Assembly: GCF_014863405.1 (NCBI RefSeq)
Contig: NZ_JACZZA010000019.1
Span: forward strand, 1-55,544
DNA length: 55,544 bases
Direction: 5' to 3'
Source of the DNA: Dyella acidiphila
GTDB lineage: Bacteria > Pseudomonadota > Gammaproteobacteria > Xanthomonadales > Rhodanobacteraceae
The notes under the pieces are model-generated. The model worked only from the letters and a program-made list of their open reading frames with translations, was not told where the DNA came from and made no database searches. The translations under genes were made by a program, and so were the position numbers. This document shows positions 6,907-15,951 of the stretch, one piece after another. How positions within the stretch are numbered: position 1 is the first letter of the stretch; every line of letters starts with the position of its first letter.

Positions 6907-8415
6907 ATGCCGAATCGCCCCGTAGCTGTGTCCCTTCGTCTGGTTCTATTGGCCGCGGGGCTGACGCTATTGGGGGGGTGCGCATCCGGCAGCAAGGCGG
7001 CCAAGCCCGCACCAACACCGGATGCGGTGAACGTGCTCTACACCCAGCTCGACCAGGCCAGCAAGAGTTACGAGACGGCCTTGCAGCAGACCCGCGCCGG
7101 CGACATCGAGGCTGCGCAGAAAACCCTCGATGGTGCGCTCGATCAGCTCAAGGAGGCTTCCGCGCATTGCGGTACCACTCCGGGCTGCGATCCGCAGCGC
7201 TTCTTCTCGGTGTTTGATCATCTGCTGCGCCTGAAGGACGGCAGCTTTATCGGCGACGAAACGCCGGGCGAAGGCGAAGCGGCCACGGGCGAAACCTCGT
7301 CCGTGCCGGTGGCCGGCCAGGCCGGCGCCGCCGGCAGCCTGCCCGAAGTGCAGCGCAGCGTGACCTTGCTGCGCGGCCACCAGCTGTCCGAGTTGATCGC
7401 CATGAACGGACCGGTGAAGGCGGCGCTGGAGATGTGGTTGACGCAATGGCGCGGCAACCTGATGGACGCCTACGTGAATTACCAGTACCTGCGCCAGGAG
7501 ATGTGGCCGCAGTACCAGCAGGAAGGCCTGCCCGAGGCGCTGCTGTTCGGCATTCTGGCCAAGGAATCGGGCGGCAAGGTGCACGCGGTATCGCGCTCGG
7601 GTGCGGCCGGCCCCTTGCAGTTCATGTATGCCACGGGACTGCGTTTCGGGCTGAGCGATCAGGATGGCTTCGACTCGCGCTTCGATCCTGGCGAGTCGGC
7701 CCGCGCCAATGCCGCGTACATGGATGAGCAGCTGAAGGTGTTCAACGACAACCTGGAGCTGACCCTGGCCGCGTACAACGGTGGCGAAGGGCGCATGAAG
7801 CGCCTGGTCGGCGACGATACCTCGGTGAGCTTCTACGATCCGCGCATCTACGGCCAGGTGTCCCAGGAAACGCGTGACTACGTGCCGTCGGTGTTGGCGG
7901 CAGCGTGGCTGTTCCTGCATCCGGACAGCTACAACCTGCGCTTCCCGAAGGTGGATGGCCTCACCGGCAACATCACGCTCAAGCGCGCAGCGTCGATTTC
8001 CGAACTCACCGTGTGCCTGGGCTCGGCCAACGACATGCCGGACGGCTGGTTCCGCACGCTGCGCAATCTCAACCCGCGGCTGGATCCGCAGCAGGAGCAG
8101 CCGGTGGGCGCGGAATTGCAGATTCCCAAGGCGCTGGAGGGCGTCTACGCCGTGCGCTGCGTGAATGGGCCGTGGCCGATCCTGGCGGCCGATCTGCATA
8201 ACGCCGTAGTGCCGGTATTCCCCGATCCGCCGCCGGCAGTGGCGGCAGCTTCCAGTTCCACCCAGCGCTACACCGTGCGCCGTGGCGATACGCTGGGCAG
8301 CATCGTGCGCAAGCATGGCGGCTGTTCGAGCGAGAGCGAAGTGGCTCGCATGAACAACCTCAAGTTCAATCATGTGAAGGTAGGGCAGGTGCTGAAACTG
8401 CCGAGCTGTCGCTAA
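6907..8415 (+). CDS. mltD: MltD-like membrane-bound lytic murein transglycosylase
   Basis: This lipoprotein cleaves peptidoglycan glycan strands to give 1,6-anhydromuramyl products. The ATG at 6907 starts a lipoprotein signal ending LTLLGGCAS, with C25 as the lipidated residue. The SLT domain spans about residues 205-335: catalytic E220 in AKESGG, then SRSGAAGPLQFM and LTLAAYNGGEGRM. A single LysM domain (RYTVRRGDTLGSIV) occupies the last 50 residues. MltD of E. coli has two LysM repeats, so this is a shorter relative. A region rich in A, E, Q and G (about 100-145) links the signal to the catalytic part. An AGGTTGGGTT-type palindrome follows. Confidence 0.88.
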   Translation: MPNRPVAVSLRLVLLAAGLTLLGGCASGSKAAKPAPTPDAVNVLYTQLDQASKSYETALQQTRAGDIEAAQKTLDGALDQLKEASAHCGTTPGCDPQRFFSVFDHLLRLKDGSFIGDETPGEGEAATGETSSVPVAGQAGAAGSLPEVQRSVTLLRGHQLSELIAMNGPVKAALEMWLTQWRGNLMDAYVNYQYLRQEMWPQYQQEGLPEALLFGILAKESGGKVHAVSRSGAAGPLQFMYATGLRFGLSDQDGFDSRFDPGESARANAAYMDEQLKVFNDNLELTLAAYNGGEGRMKRLVGDDTSVSFYDPRIYGQVSQETRDYVPSVLAAAWLFLHPDSYNLRFPKVDGLTGNITLKRAASISELTVCLGSANDMPDGWFRTLRNLNPRLDPQQEQPVGAELQIPKALEGVYAVRCVNGPWPILAADLHNAVVPVFPDPPPAVAAASSSTQRYTVRRGDTLGSIVRKHGGCSSESEVARMNNLKFNHVKVGQVLKLPSCR

Positions 8416-8438
8416 CGCCGCCGTCCGCACGGAACCAA

Positions 8439-8527
8439 CGTAGGTTGGGTTAGCGTAGCGTAACCCAACGGAGTTTGATCGCTTCGGTGAAGATCTGTTG
8501 GGTTACGCTGCGCTAACCCAACCTACG
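8439..8527. repeat. REP-like palindromic element, copy 1
   Basis: Two inverted arms of about 31 bp, CGTAGGTTGGGTTAGCG... and its complement ending ...CCCAACCTACG, flank a 27-bp centre. It lies between convergent genes. Near-identical arms recur at 11390-11478, a half element at 28486-28525, and degenerate versions at 19785-19822 and 55273-55317. Confidence 0.9.
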
Positions 8528-8535
8528 GCGATGCT

Positions 8536-8976
8536 TTAGGCCGCGGCGCCGGAACGCATCCACTGCGCGGTCGCATCCTGTTGCTCGCTGCCGGCGTCGC
8601 GCAGCTCGCGCAATACGCGCAGCAGCTGGCGGTGCTGCGGCTGCAGGCTGGTGTGCGGCGATTCCTTGGTTTCGTGATAGGCCACCGCCAGCCACAGCGC
8701 GATGCCGCGCAGGGCTACTTCGGGATTCTCGGATTGCGCGCGGCCGTAGCCGATCTCGGTGCCCTGGCCCCAGGGCATGTAGCGCTGCTCGGGGGCGGTG
8801 CCGTACAGGTGCGGGAATTCGCACTTGGAGGCTTGGCCGATCTCGCGCAGGGTCATGATGGCCAGACGCGAGCGCGTGCGTGCGGGCAGCACGGCGATGT
8901 TGCGATCGATCTGCTGGAACTGGCGCTGCAACTGGCGGGCGCGAGTCATCGCAATAAGGCGGGTGACAATCTGCAT
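8536..8976 (-). CDS. Conserved-looking hypothetical protein (146 aa)
   Basis: The soluble, Q- and R-rich protein has no motif I recognise. It starts at the ATG at 8976 behind GAGGGG on the minus strand, a convincing ribosome binding site. Composition matches the surrounding high-GC genes, so it is probably native rather than acquired. It converges on mltD across the REP-like element. Function is unknown; charge and length would be compatible with a small nucleic-acid-binding or ribosome-associated protein, but nothing shows this. Confidence 0.6.
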   Translation of the reverse strand: MQIVTRLIAMTRARQLQRQFQQIDRNIAVLPARTRSRLAIMTLREIGQASKCEFPHLYGTAPEQRYMPWGQGTEIGYGRAQSENPEVALRGIALWLAVAYHETKESPHTSLQPQHRQLLRVLRELRDAGSEQQDATAQWMRSGAAA

Positions 8977-9129
8977 TGGGACCCCTCGTCGAACAGTGCC
9001 GCACGACTGCGCGGATTAGGCGCGGAGGATAACGGCCTGCTTCACGCGGATGCGCCGAAAACGTCACAAAATGACAACAGGTGTCAAAGTTCGGCGCACA
9101 GGGCCAGGCAAAAACGCCGGCAGGGCGAA

Positions 9130-9978
9130 CTAAGTGTGATGCAGTTCACCTAATCGCTGACCAAGCTTGATCACCTGCTGCGAATTCATGGCATCGAGTT
9201 CGGCCATGCCTTCGGGCAGCAGCACGATCACGGTGGAGCCCATGTTGAAGCGTGCCATCTCGGCGAAGCGTTCGAGCGTGATGTTCTGCCCGGCGAAGGA
9301 TTTGCGCCGGATCGACGACGCATACGGCGGAATCACCAGGCCGTCCCACACGGTGGCGACCGAGGAGACCAGGATCGCGCCCACCATCACCAGCACGAAC
9401 GGGCGGCCGTGCTCGTCTTCGAAATGGCAGACCAGGCGCTCGTTGCGCGCGAACAGGCGCGGGATCGCTTCCACCGCAAACGGCGCCACGCTGAAGATGC
9501 GGCCCGGTATATGCACGGTCTCCTTCAGCTGGCCGCGCAGGGGCATATGGACTCGGTGATAGTCACGCGGCGAGAGGTAAATGGTGACGAAGCGTCCGTT
9601 GCGGTAGGGGGCCGCGGCGGCCTCGTCACCCAGCAGTTCGGCGGCGGTGTAGTCCTGGCCCTTGGCCTGGAATATGCGTCCGCCGTTGATCGGACCCGCC
9701 TGGCTGATGCGTCCGTCGGCTGGCGAAAGCAGTGCGGCCGGCGCCGCATCAGCACGGCGGGCATCGGGGCGCAGCTTGCGCGTGAAGAACGCATTGAAGT
9801 GGGGATAGGCAAACGGATCGGACTGGGCGGCCTCGGTCATGTCGACCTGGTAGCTGCGCACGATCTGGCCGATCAGGAAGTTCTTCCACGGTGCAAAAGT
9901 CCAGCGTGTGGCCCAGTACACCACGCGCGACAAGGCCCGATGGGGAAGGATGTATTGCAGGAATACCTTGAAAGTCAT
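9130..9978 (-). CDS. psd: Phosphatidylserine decarboxylase proenzyme
   Basis: Psd converts phosphatidylserine to phosphatidylethanolamine at the inner membrane. The 282-aa proenzyme cleaves itself and the new N-terminal serine becomes a pyruvoyl group. The self-cleavage site is FNMGSTVIVLLP, between G247 and S248, leaving a 35-residue alpha chain. The catalytic aspartate (SPADG) and histidine (YHRVHMPL) of the family are present, as are GAILVSSV and the membrane-interacting N-terminus (LQYILPHRALSRVVYWATRW). It is divergent from the cupin gene at 10045. Confidence 0.96.
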   Translation of the reverse strand: MTFKVFLQYILPHRALSRVVYWATRWTFAPWKNFLIGQIVRSYQVDMTEAAQSDPFAYPHFNAFFTRKLRPDARRADAAPAALLSPADGRISQAGPINGGRIFQAKGQDYTAAELLGDEAAAAPYRNGRFVTIYLSPRDYHRVHMPLRGQLKETVHIPGRIFSVAPFAVEAIPRLFARNERLVCHFEDEHGRPFVLVMVGAILVSSVATVWDGLVIPPYASSIRRKSFAGQNITLERFAEMARFNMGSTVIVLLPEGMAELDAMNSQQVIKLGQRLGELHHT

Positions 9979-10044
9979 CCGGCAAGTATAAGGAAAAGAG
10001 AGCCAATCTCAGACGGGGGTTGAATTGGCTTTCGGGGAGGCAGC

Positions 10045-10371
10045 ATGCAACCACGTATGACACCCGCCGCCGCCCTGGCCGCACTCGACCAGGCGCGCAA
10101 GACATCCGCCGGCATGTTCCGGCACGGCACGCTGGAGGTGGAGATCTTCCAGCCCTCCGGGATCGACACGCAGGCCCCGCACCGCCGCGATGAGCTGTGC
10201 ATGGTGATCGCCGGCAAGGGCTATTTCGTCTGCGGTGATACGCGCCGGGCCTTCGGGCCGGGCGAGCTGCTGTTCGTGCCCGCCGGCACCCCGCACCATT
10301 TCGAGGATTTCAGTCGCGATTTCAGCGCCTGGATCATGTATTACGGCCCTCACGGAGGCGAGGCCGCGTGA
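10045..10371 (+). CDS. Small single-domain cupin protein
   Basis: The 108-aa protein is one cupin barrel. Motif 1 is PHRRDELCMVIAGKGYFVCG and motif 2 is FGPGELLFVPAGTPHHFEDF; the histidines and glutamate could bind a metal. Small cupins of this kind act as isomerases, dioxygenases or sugar-binding proteins, and the substrate cannot be predicted. GGGGAGG lies upstream of the ATG. It ends shortly before prmB and may share a transcript, although a -10-like TATACT at 10415 suggests prmB has its own promoter. Confidence 0.8.
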   Translation: MQPRMTPAAALAALDQARKTSAGMFRHGTLEVEIFQPSGIDTQAPHRRDELCMVIAGKGYFVCGDTRRAFGPGELLFVPAGTPHHFEDFSRDFSAWIMYYGPHGGEAA

Positions 10372-10449
10372 GCCATAGCCATGAATCTGCGTGGGTCTCC
10401 TGATGAGCAGTCGCTATACTTCACAGCCCCCAAGCCGGACCGTGCCTAC

Positions 10450-11370
10450 GTGACTGCCGAACTCGCCTCGATCATCGACTTCATCCGCTACGGCGCCAGC
10501 CGCTTCTCCGCGGCCGGGCTGACTTTCGGGCACAGCCACGACAATCCGATCGACGAGGCTACCCACCTGGTGCTGGCCAGCCTGCACCTGCCACCGGATA
10601 TTCCGCCGGCCTATGGCGCCGGCAAGCTCACCGCGGAGGAGCGCCTGCGCGTGCTGAACCTGATCGAGCGGCGCATCAACGAGCGCCTGCCGGTGGCCTA
10701 TCTGGTCGGCGAAACCTGGTTTGCCGGCATGAAGTTCAAGAGCGACCGCCGTGCCCTGGTGCCGCGCTCGCCCATCGCCGAATTGATCGAATCGGGCTTT
10801 GCGCCCTGGCTGGATGGCCGTCACGTGGAGCATGCGCTGGACCTGTGCACCGGCTCCGGTTGCATCGGCATCGCCATGGCCGAATACCACCCGCACTGGC
10901 AGGTGGACATCGTGGACATCAGCGACGATGCCTTGTCGCTGGCGCGTGAGAACGTGGCGTTCCAGCACGTGAGCGATCGCGTTGAGGTGGTGCAATCGGA
11001 TCTGTTCGGTGGCCTGCAGGGCCGCAAGTACGATCTGATCGTGTCCAATCCGCCGTACGTCACCGAAGACGAATATGCCGCGCTGCCGGGCGAATACAGC
11101 CACGAGCCCAAACTCGGCCTGACCTCGGGCGAGGACGGCCTGGATATCTGCCTGCGCATCCTCGAGGAAGCGCCCGATCACCTCAGCGAAGACGGCCTGC
11201 TGATCGTCGAGGTCGGCGAAAGCGAGCACGCGCTCAATACGCTGCTGCCCGAAGTGCCCTTCGTATGGATCGAGTTCAAGGTCGGCCAGATGGGCGTATT
11301 CGCGCTCGAACGGCGCGAACTGGTGGAACACGCCGCGGCGATCCGCACGGCCGCCGCCGCACGCCGCTGA
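10450..11370 (+). CDS. prmB: 50S ribosomal protein uL3 glutamine methyltransferase PrmB
   Basis: PrmB methylates a glutamine of ribosomal protein L3 using SAM. Motifs are the SAM-binding DLCTGSGCIGIAMAEYHP and the substrate-binding NPPY at N200-Y203, together with VPRSPIAELIE and EYSHEPKLGLTSGEDGL, which match PrmB rather than PrmC. The GTG start at 10450 (VTAELASIIDFIRYGASRFS) matches family N-termini and gives 306 aa. An ATG at 10381 would add 23 residues overlapping the -10-like TATACT at 10415-10420. A REP-like palindrome follows the stop. Confidence 0.93.
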   Translation: MTAELASIIDFIRYGASRFSAAGLTFGHSHDNPIDEATHLVLASLHLPPDIPPAYGAGKLTAEERLRVLNLIERRINERLPVAYLVGETWFAGMKFKSDRRALVPRSPIAELIESGFAPWLDGRHVEHALDLCTGSGCIGIAMAEYHPHWQVDIVDISDDALSLARENVAFQHVSDRVEVVQSDLFGGLQGRKYDLIVSNPPYVTEDEYAALPGEYSHEPKLGLTSGEDGLDICLRILEEAPDHLSEDGLLIVEVGESEHALNTLLPEVPFVWIEFKVGQMGVFALERRELVEHAAAIRTAAAARR

Positions 11371-11389
11371 TCGATCCCGCCGCGGATCG

Positions 11390-11478
11390 CGTAGGTTGGG
11401 TTAGCGCAGCGTAACCCAACAAATCTTCATCGAAGCGGGCAAGCATTGTTGGGTTACGCTGCGCTAACCCAACCTACG
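11390..11478. repeat. REP-like palindromic element, copy 2
   Basis: It has the same architecture as 8439-8527: arms beginning CGTAGGTTGGGTTAGCGCAG and ending CCCAACCTACG around an unrelated centre. It lies between prmB and the GNAT gene, both on the plus strand, only 24 bp before the chosen GNAT start, so it probably lies in that gene's leader. Confidence 0.9.
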
Positions 11479-11502
11479 TATTGCCTTGGATGGGCGCTAC
11501 AC

Positions 11503-12054
11503 ATGGAATTCAACACTGCCCGACTGCGCCTCGACGGTCTGCGCGAAAGCGATGCCGGGAGCTTGTTTCAATACCGTTCCGATCCTGCCGTTGCGCGGTA
11601 TCAGGGCTGGTGTCCCGCTTCGACTGACGAGGCACTCGATTTCATCCGTACGCAGCAGTCGATCTCGTTCGACGTACCGGATAGCTGGCTGCAGCTGGCA
11701 ATCCGCCTGTCCGACGACGACCGCTTGATCGGCGATCTTGGTCTGCATCTTCCGGCCGATGCCGATGGCTCCTACGAATTCGGCGTCACCCTTGCACCGG
11801 CTTTCCAGGGCCGGGGTTATGCGCGTGAGGCGGTGGGCGCGCTGCTGGATTTCCTGTTCCGCACGCACGGCGCGCATCGCGTGCACGCCTCGATCGATCC
11901 GCGCAACCTGGCGAGCGCTGCCTTGCTGCGTTCGCTGGGCATGCGCCAGGAAGCGCATTTTCGGGAAAGCCTGAAAATGCGCGGCGAATGGGTGGATGAC
12001 GTGATTTTCGCGCTGCTGGCGCGGGAATGGCCCGCGCCAGGCGCGCTGCGCTGA
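11503..12054 (+). CDS. GNAT-family N-acetyltransferase (RimJ/RimL type)
   Basis: The 183-aa protein has the RimJ/RimL-like fold: MEFNTARLRLDGLRESDAGS at the N-terminus, then GDLGLHLPADADGSYEFGVT and the acetyl-CoA loop FQGRGYAREAVGALLDFLF. These enzymes acetylate protein N-termini or small molecules, and the substrate is open. The ATG at 11503 is chosen because upstream codons translate the REP-like element. Spacing to aroC (about 100 bp) would allow either co-transcription or a separate promoter. Confidence 0.85.
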   Translation: MEFNTARLRLDGLRESDAGSLFQYRSDPAVARYQGWCPASTDEALDFIRTQQSISFDVPDSWLQLAIRLSDDDRLIGDLGLHLPADADGSYEFGVTLAPAFQGRGYAREAVGALLDFLFRTHGAHRVHASIDPRNLASAALLRSLGMRQEAHFRESLKMRGEWVDDVIFALLAREWPAPGALR

Positions 12055-12150
12055 GTCGTTTCTGCGGCGCTGGACGCCTGGGCGTGGCAAGATGGGGAGA
12101 CTTCGGCGCCGCAGCGGCCGTTGTCATCCTTTATCGCCATTGGTTCTATC

Positions 12151-13239
12151 GTGTCCAGCAATTCCACCGGCAAGCTATTTACTGTCACCACTTTCGGCGA
12201 AAGCCACGGGCCGGCCATCGGCTGCGTGATCGACGGCTGTCCGCCGGGGCTGCCGATCGATGCGCAAGAATTCCGCGCCGATCTGGAGCGCCGCGCCACG
12301 GGGCGCAGCCGGCATACCTCGCAGCGACACGAGGCGGATGATGTCGAAATCCTTTCCGGGGTATACCAGGGCTGCACCACCGGTACGCCGATCGCGCTGC
12401 TGATCCGCAATACCGACCAGCGCAGCAAGGATTACGGCGATATCGCCGCCACTTTCCGCCCTGGCCATGCCGACTACACCTACTGGCACAAGTACGGCAT
12501 CCGCGATCCGCGTGGCGGCGGGCGTTCTTCGGCGCGCGAAACCACCATGCGCGTGGCCGCGGCGGTGTTGGCCAAGAAATGGCTGCTGGAGCGGCATGGC
12601 GTGCGCGTGCGCGGCTATCTGGCGCAGCTGGGCGAGGTATCGCCCACCGCTTTCGACTGGGAGGCGGTGGAGCAGAATCCGTTCTTCTGGCCGCATGCGG
12701 CGCAGGTGCCTGAGCTTGAAAAGTACATGGATGCGCTGCGCAAGTCCGGTGATTCGGTCGGCGCGCGCATCAACGTGGAGGCCGAGGGCGTGCCGCCGGG
12801 CTGGGGCGAGCCGATCTACGGCAAGCTGGACGGCGATCTTGCCGCCGCGCTGATGTCGATCAACGCGGTCAAGGGCGTGGAGATCGGCGACGGCTTCGAG
12901 GTAGTGGGCCAGCGCGGCAGCCAGCATCGCGATGAAATGCATATGGACGGCTTTACGTCCAATCACGCGGGTGGCATCCTGGGCGGCATCAGCACGGGGC
13001 AGGCGGTACGTGCCTCGATCGCGCTCAAGCCCACCTCGAGCATCCTGATTCCCGGCCACAGCGTGAACCTGGCCGGCGAGCCGGTCGAGGTGGTCACCAA
13101 AGGGCGCCACGATCCCTGCGTCGGCATTCGTGCCACGCCCATCGCGGAGGCCATGATGGCACTGGTATTGATGGATCACGCCTTGCGTCATCGGGCTCAA
13201 TGCGGCGACGTGGGCGAGATAAAACCGCGCATCGCCTGA
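12151..13239 (+). CDS. aroC: Chorismate synthase
   Basis: AroC makes chorismate from EPSP in the last shikimate step and needs reduced FMN. The 362-aa protein carries the family signatures [35 protein letters not shown] with [10 protein letters not shown], and the C-terminal [19 protein letters not shown]. The GTG at 12151 gives the typical N-terminus [20 protein letters not shown]; a TTG at 12121 is the alternative. The ribosome binding site is weak for either start. Chorismate feeds the trp genes later in this window. Confidence 0.96.
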   Translation: MSSNSTGKLFTVTTFGESHGPAIGCVIDGCPPGLPIDAQEFRADLERRATGRSRHTSQRHEADDVEILSGVYQGCTTGTPIALLIRNTDQRSKDYGDIAATFRPGHADYTYWHKYGIRDPRGGGRSSARETTMRVAAAVLAKKWLLERHGVRVRGYLAQLGEVSPTAFDWEAVEQNPFFWPHAAQVPELEKYMDALRKSGDSVGARINVEAEGVPPGWGEPIYGKLDGDLAAALMSINAVKGVEIGDGFEVVGQRGSQHRDEMHMDGFTSNHAGGILGGISTGQAVRASIALKPTSSILIPGHSVNLAGEPVEVVTKGRHDPCVGIRATPIAEAMMALVLMDHALRHRAQCGDVGEIKPRIA

Positions 13240-13323
13240 TTGGACGATGCGCGCCGCCGTTCCCGCCTGCGCGGGAGCGGCACCTCCACGAAACACCGGC
13301 CAAGCCGCCTTTCACCATTTACG

Positions 13324-14325
13324 ATGAGCAAGCAACAAAGCGTCTGGGTGTCCCGCCCACTGTTCCCCGAAGTACTGGCCAGCCTGGCGCAGTACGTGGA
13401 CGTGCGTGTGGAAACCAGGGAGGCCAGGCGCACGCCGGAGCAATTGCGGACGAAGCTGGTGAAGGTGGATGGCGCGATCATCGGCCTGGGCGACCGTATC
13501 GACGCTTCGGTGGTGGCCGGCAATCGCCGCCTGAAGGCGATCGCCAACCTGGCGGTGGGCTACAACAACCTGGATCTGGAGGCACTGACCGCCGCTGGCA
13601 TCCAGGCCACCAATACGCCGGACGTGCTTACCCAGACCACCGCCGACTACGCCTGGGCGCTGCTGCTGGCCGCCGCCCGGCGGGTCAGCAGCGCCGAGCG
13701 CTGGCTGCGTGCCGGCCGCTGGCGCGGCGGCATGCGCTTTGACGATTGGCTTGGTGTCGACTTGTACGGCAAGACCCTGGGCATCCTCGGCATGGGCCGG
13801 ATCGGGCAGGCGGTGGCACGCCGTGCCAGCGGCTTCGACATGCCGGTGATCTATCACAACCGCTCGCGCCTGCCGGAGGCCGTCGAGCGCGAGTGCCGCG
13901 CGCGCTGGGTGGATAAAGCCCAGCTGCTGCAGCATGCCGACCATCTGGTGCTGGTGGTGCCTTATACCGCGCAGACACATCACGCGATCGGCGCCGCCGA
14001 ATTGGCGCAGATGAAGCGCACCGCGGTGCTGGTGAATATCGCCCGCGGCGGCATCGTCGACGATGCCGCGTTGGCGGTGGCCTTGCGCGAAGGGCGCCTG
14101 GCGGCCGCGGGGCTGGATGTGTTCGAGGGCGAGCCGGCACTCCATCCGGCCCTGCGCGAACTCGAGAGCGCCGTGCTCAGCCCGCATATCGCCAGCGCCA
14201 GCGCCGATACCCGGCGCGCCATGGCCCAGTTGGCCGCCGATAATCTGCTCGCCGCGCTGGGGCATGGCCCCGACGCGGGACGTCCGCCCTCGCTGCTCAA
14301 TCCCGCCGTGCTGGGCGGACGATGA
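13324..14325 (+). CDS. D-isomer 2-hydroxyacid dehydrogenase (GhrB-like)
   Basis: This NAD(P)-dependent oxidoreductase is of the glyoxylate/hydroxypyruvate/2-ketogluconate reductase type. The 333-aa protein has the nucleotide-binding GKTLGILGMGRIGQAVARR (about residues 145-163) and the catalytic Arg (NIARGGIVDD), Glu (DVFEGEP) and His (LSPHIASAS). Similarity over AVGYNNLDLEALTAAGIQAT supports the GhrB/TkrA branch. The ATG at 13324 is preferred, since the upstream in-frame codons lack family similarity. Substrate preference cannot be read from sequence. Confidence 0.85.
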   Translation: MSKQQSVWVSRPLFPEVLASLAQYVDVRVETREARRTPEQLRTKLVKVDGAIIGLGDRIDASVVAGNRRLKAIANLAVGYNNLDLEALTAAGIQATNTPDVLTQTTADYAWALLLAAARRVSSAERWLRAGRWRGGMRFDDWLGVDLYGKTLGILGMGRIGQAVARRASGFDMPVIYHNRSRLPEAVERECRARWVDKAQLLQHADHLVLVVPYTAQTHHAIGAAELAQMKRTAVLVNIARGGIVDDAALAVALREGRLAAAGLDVFEGEPALHPALRELESAVLSPHIASASADTRRAMAQLAADNLLAALGHGPDAGRPPSLLNPAVLGGR

Positions 14326-14458
14326 TGTCGAAACGTGACCGGCCTCACGTTGATAAGGCCATGCCGTGTTGTTTGCGTGCTGCGCAGGCTAGATTCCCCG
14401 GTTGGGGTTTCGGCGCCGATGCGGCGACCTTCCCAAACCCCCTGACAAGTGACCTGAG

Positions 14459-15487
14459 ATGAGCAAGAAGAGTAGTTACAAGGTAGCCATGGTGGGCGCC
14501 ACGGGCGCCGTGGGTGAAACGCTGCTGAGCATCCTGGCGCAGCGCGAATTTCCGATCAGCGAACTGGTGCCGCTGGCGAGCGAACGTTCCGCCGGCGACA
14601 CCGTGGCGTTCAACGGCAAACAGGTCACCGTGCGGAACCTTGCTGACTACGATTTCAGCGGCGTGGATATCGCCTTTTTCTCGGCCGGCGGCTCCGTCAG
14701 CCGCGAGCACGCGCCGCGCGCCGCGGCCGCCGGTGCTGTGGTGATCGATAACACCTCCGAATTCCGCTACCAGGACGACATCCCGCTGGTGGTGAGCGAA
14801 GTGAATCCGCACGCCATCGCGCAGTACACCACGCGCGGCATCATCGCCAACCCCAACTGCTCCACCATGCAGATGCTGGTGGCGCTGGCGCCGATCCATC
14901 GCGCGGTAGGCATCGAGCGCATCAACGTGGCCACCTATCAATCGGTGTCCGGCGCCGGCCGCTCGGGCATGGAAGAACTGGGCAAGCAGACCGCCGCGCT
15001 GCTCAATTTCCAGGACGTGGAAAAGAGCAAGTTTCCCAAGCAGATCGCCTTCAACGTCATCCCGCACATCGACGAATTCCAGGCCAACGGCTACACCAAG
15101 GAAGAAATGAAAATGGTGTGGGAGACGCGCAAGATCCTGGAGGACGAATCGATCCAGGTGAATCCCACCGCAGTGCGCGTGCCGGTGTTCTATGGCCATG
15201 CCGAAGCCGTGCACATCGAAACGCGCGACAAGATCACCGCCGAGCAGGCGCGCGAGCTGCTGGAACAGGCCGATGGCGTGGTCGTGCAGGACGAGCGCAA
15301 GCCGGGCGGCTATCCCACGCCGGTGGGCGATGCGGCGGGGCAGGATCCGGTCTTTGTCGGCCGCATCCGCGAGGACATCTCGCACGAGCACGGCCTGGAC
15401 CTGTGGGTGGTGGCCGACAACATCCGCAAGGGCGCGGCGCTGAACGCCGTGCAGATCGCCGAGCTATTGATCGAGGATTATCTGTAA
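14459..15487 (+). CDS. asd: Aspartate-semialdehyde dehydrogenase
   Basis: Asd reduces aspartyl phosphate to aspartate semialdehyde, the branch point to lysine, diaminopimelate, threonine and methionine. The 342-aa protein has the NADP-binding VAMVGATGAVGETLL, the catalytic cysteine C134 in ANPNCSTMQM, and HIDEFQANGYTKEE and RVPVFYGHAEAVH. It belongs to the shorter USG-1-like/Gram-positive type branch also found in Xanthomonadales. Its TAA stop overlaps by one base the ATG of the next small gene. The neighbourhood asd-fimV-truA-trpF is as in related gammaproteobacteria. Confidence 0.96.
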   Translation: MSKKSSYKVAMVGATGAVGETLLSILAQREFPISELVPLASERSAGDTVAFNGKQVTVRNLADYDFSGVDIAFFSAGGSVSREHAPRAAAAGAVVIDNTSEFRYQDDIPLVVSEVNPHAIAQYTTRGIIANPNCSTMQMLVALAPIHRAVGIERINVATYQSVSGAGRSGMEELGKQTAALLNFQDVEKSKFPKQIAFNVIPHIDEFQANGYTKEEMKMVWETRKILEDESIQVNPTAVRVPVFYGHAEAVHIETRDKITAEQARELLEQADGVVVQDERKPGGYPTPVGDAAGQDPVFVGRIREDISHEHGLDLWVVADNIRKGAALNAVQIAELLIEDYL

Positions 15488-15783
15488 TGCATCGCAATGC
15501 GCTGGTTGTTGTAAGTGGCTTGCTGGTTTCCGCACTCGCCGTAGCCGGTCCGCAGGCTGCCAGCAGCAGTACCGCCGGGGCTCCGGCGGTCGCCCGCATG
15601 AACCAGCGCATTGCCCAGCATCAGGCCGAGGTCGACCATTTGCAGCAGAACGTAGGCCAGCAGGAATCGGCTAGCCGCGAGGCTGCCGATCGCCTGCAAC
15701 AGCAGGACCGTACCATCGCGGCGCTGCGCCAGCAGCTGAAGGCCGCCCAGGATGCCGCCGGTAAACCGGCTGCCGGGCATTGA
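15487..15783 (+). CDS. Small exported coiled-coil protein (98 aa)
   Basis: A signal peptide (MHRNALVVVSGLLVSALAVA, with likely cleavage near AVAG) is followed by a short linker and a Q/A-rich helix from about residue 35 to 90 with coiled-coil spacing (QHQAEVDHLQQNVGQQ, LRQQLKAAQDA). The start codon overlaps the asd stop as TAATG, which implies translational coupling. It directly precedes fimV, whose product also combines periplasmic and coiled-coil parts, so a cell-envelope role is plausible. No named family is recognised. Confidence 0.7.
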   Translation: MHRNALVVVSGLLVSALAVAGPQAASSSTAGAPAVARMNQRIAQHQAEVDHLQQNVGQQESASREAADRLQQQDRTIAALRQQLKAAQDAAGKPAAGH

Positions 15784-15800
15784 CGGCCGTCACGCCGCCG

Positions 15801-15826
15801 AAAAAATCGCCCGCTGAGAGGGCGAT
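15801..15826 (-). terminator. Minus-strand hairpin with T-run, no assigned gene
   Basis: The inverted arms ATCGCCC and GGGCGAT enclose a short loop, and on the minus strand six T residues follow. This is the layout of an intrinsic terminator for leftward transcription, but the genes on both sides are rightward. It could end an antisense transcript from the fimV leader. Confidence 0.4.
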
Positions 15827-15951
15827 CGGACCATTCTGGTATTGTTGATTGACGTTTATCTAACTAAAGTGACGCCTTCTAAGAGGAAGTCATCGCAAGC
15901 TGCGGTGATTTTTAGGCAAAGCGTCCGGGTTGGCTCTCGGGGGAGCACGCG

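Noticed and set aside
6967-8430. Minus-strand open frame inside the lytic transglycosylase gene
   Set aside because: It is antisense to a gene with clear SLT and LysM domains, and its translation is H/R/Q-rich without motifs.
14326-14458. Riboswitch before asd (lysine type)
   Set aside because: The 133-bp gap shows no recognisable lysine-riboswitch core, only a weak promoter-like pattern.
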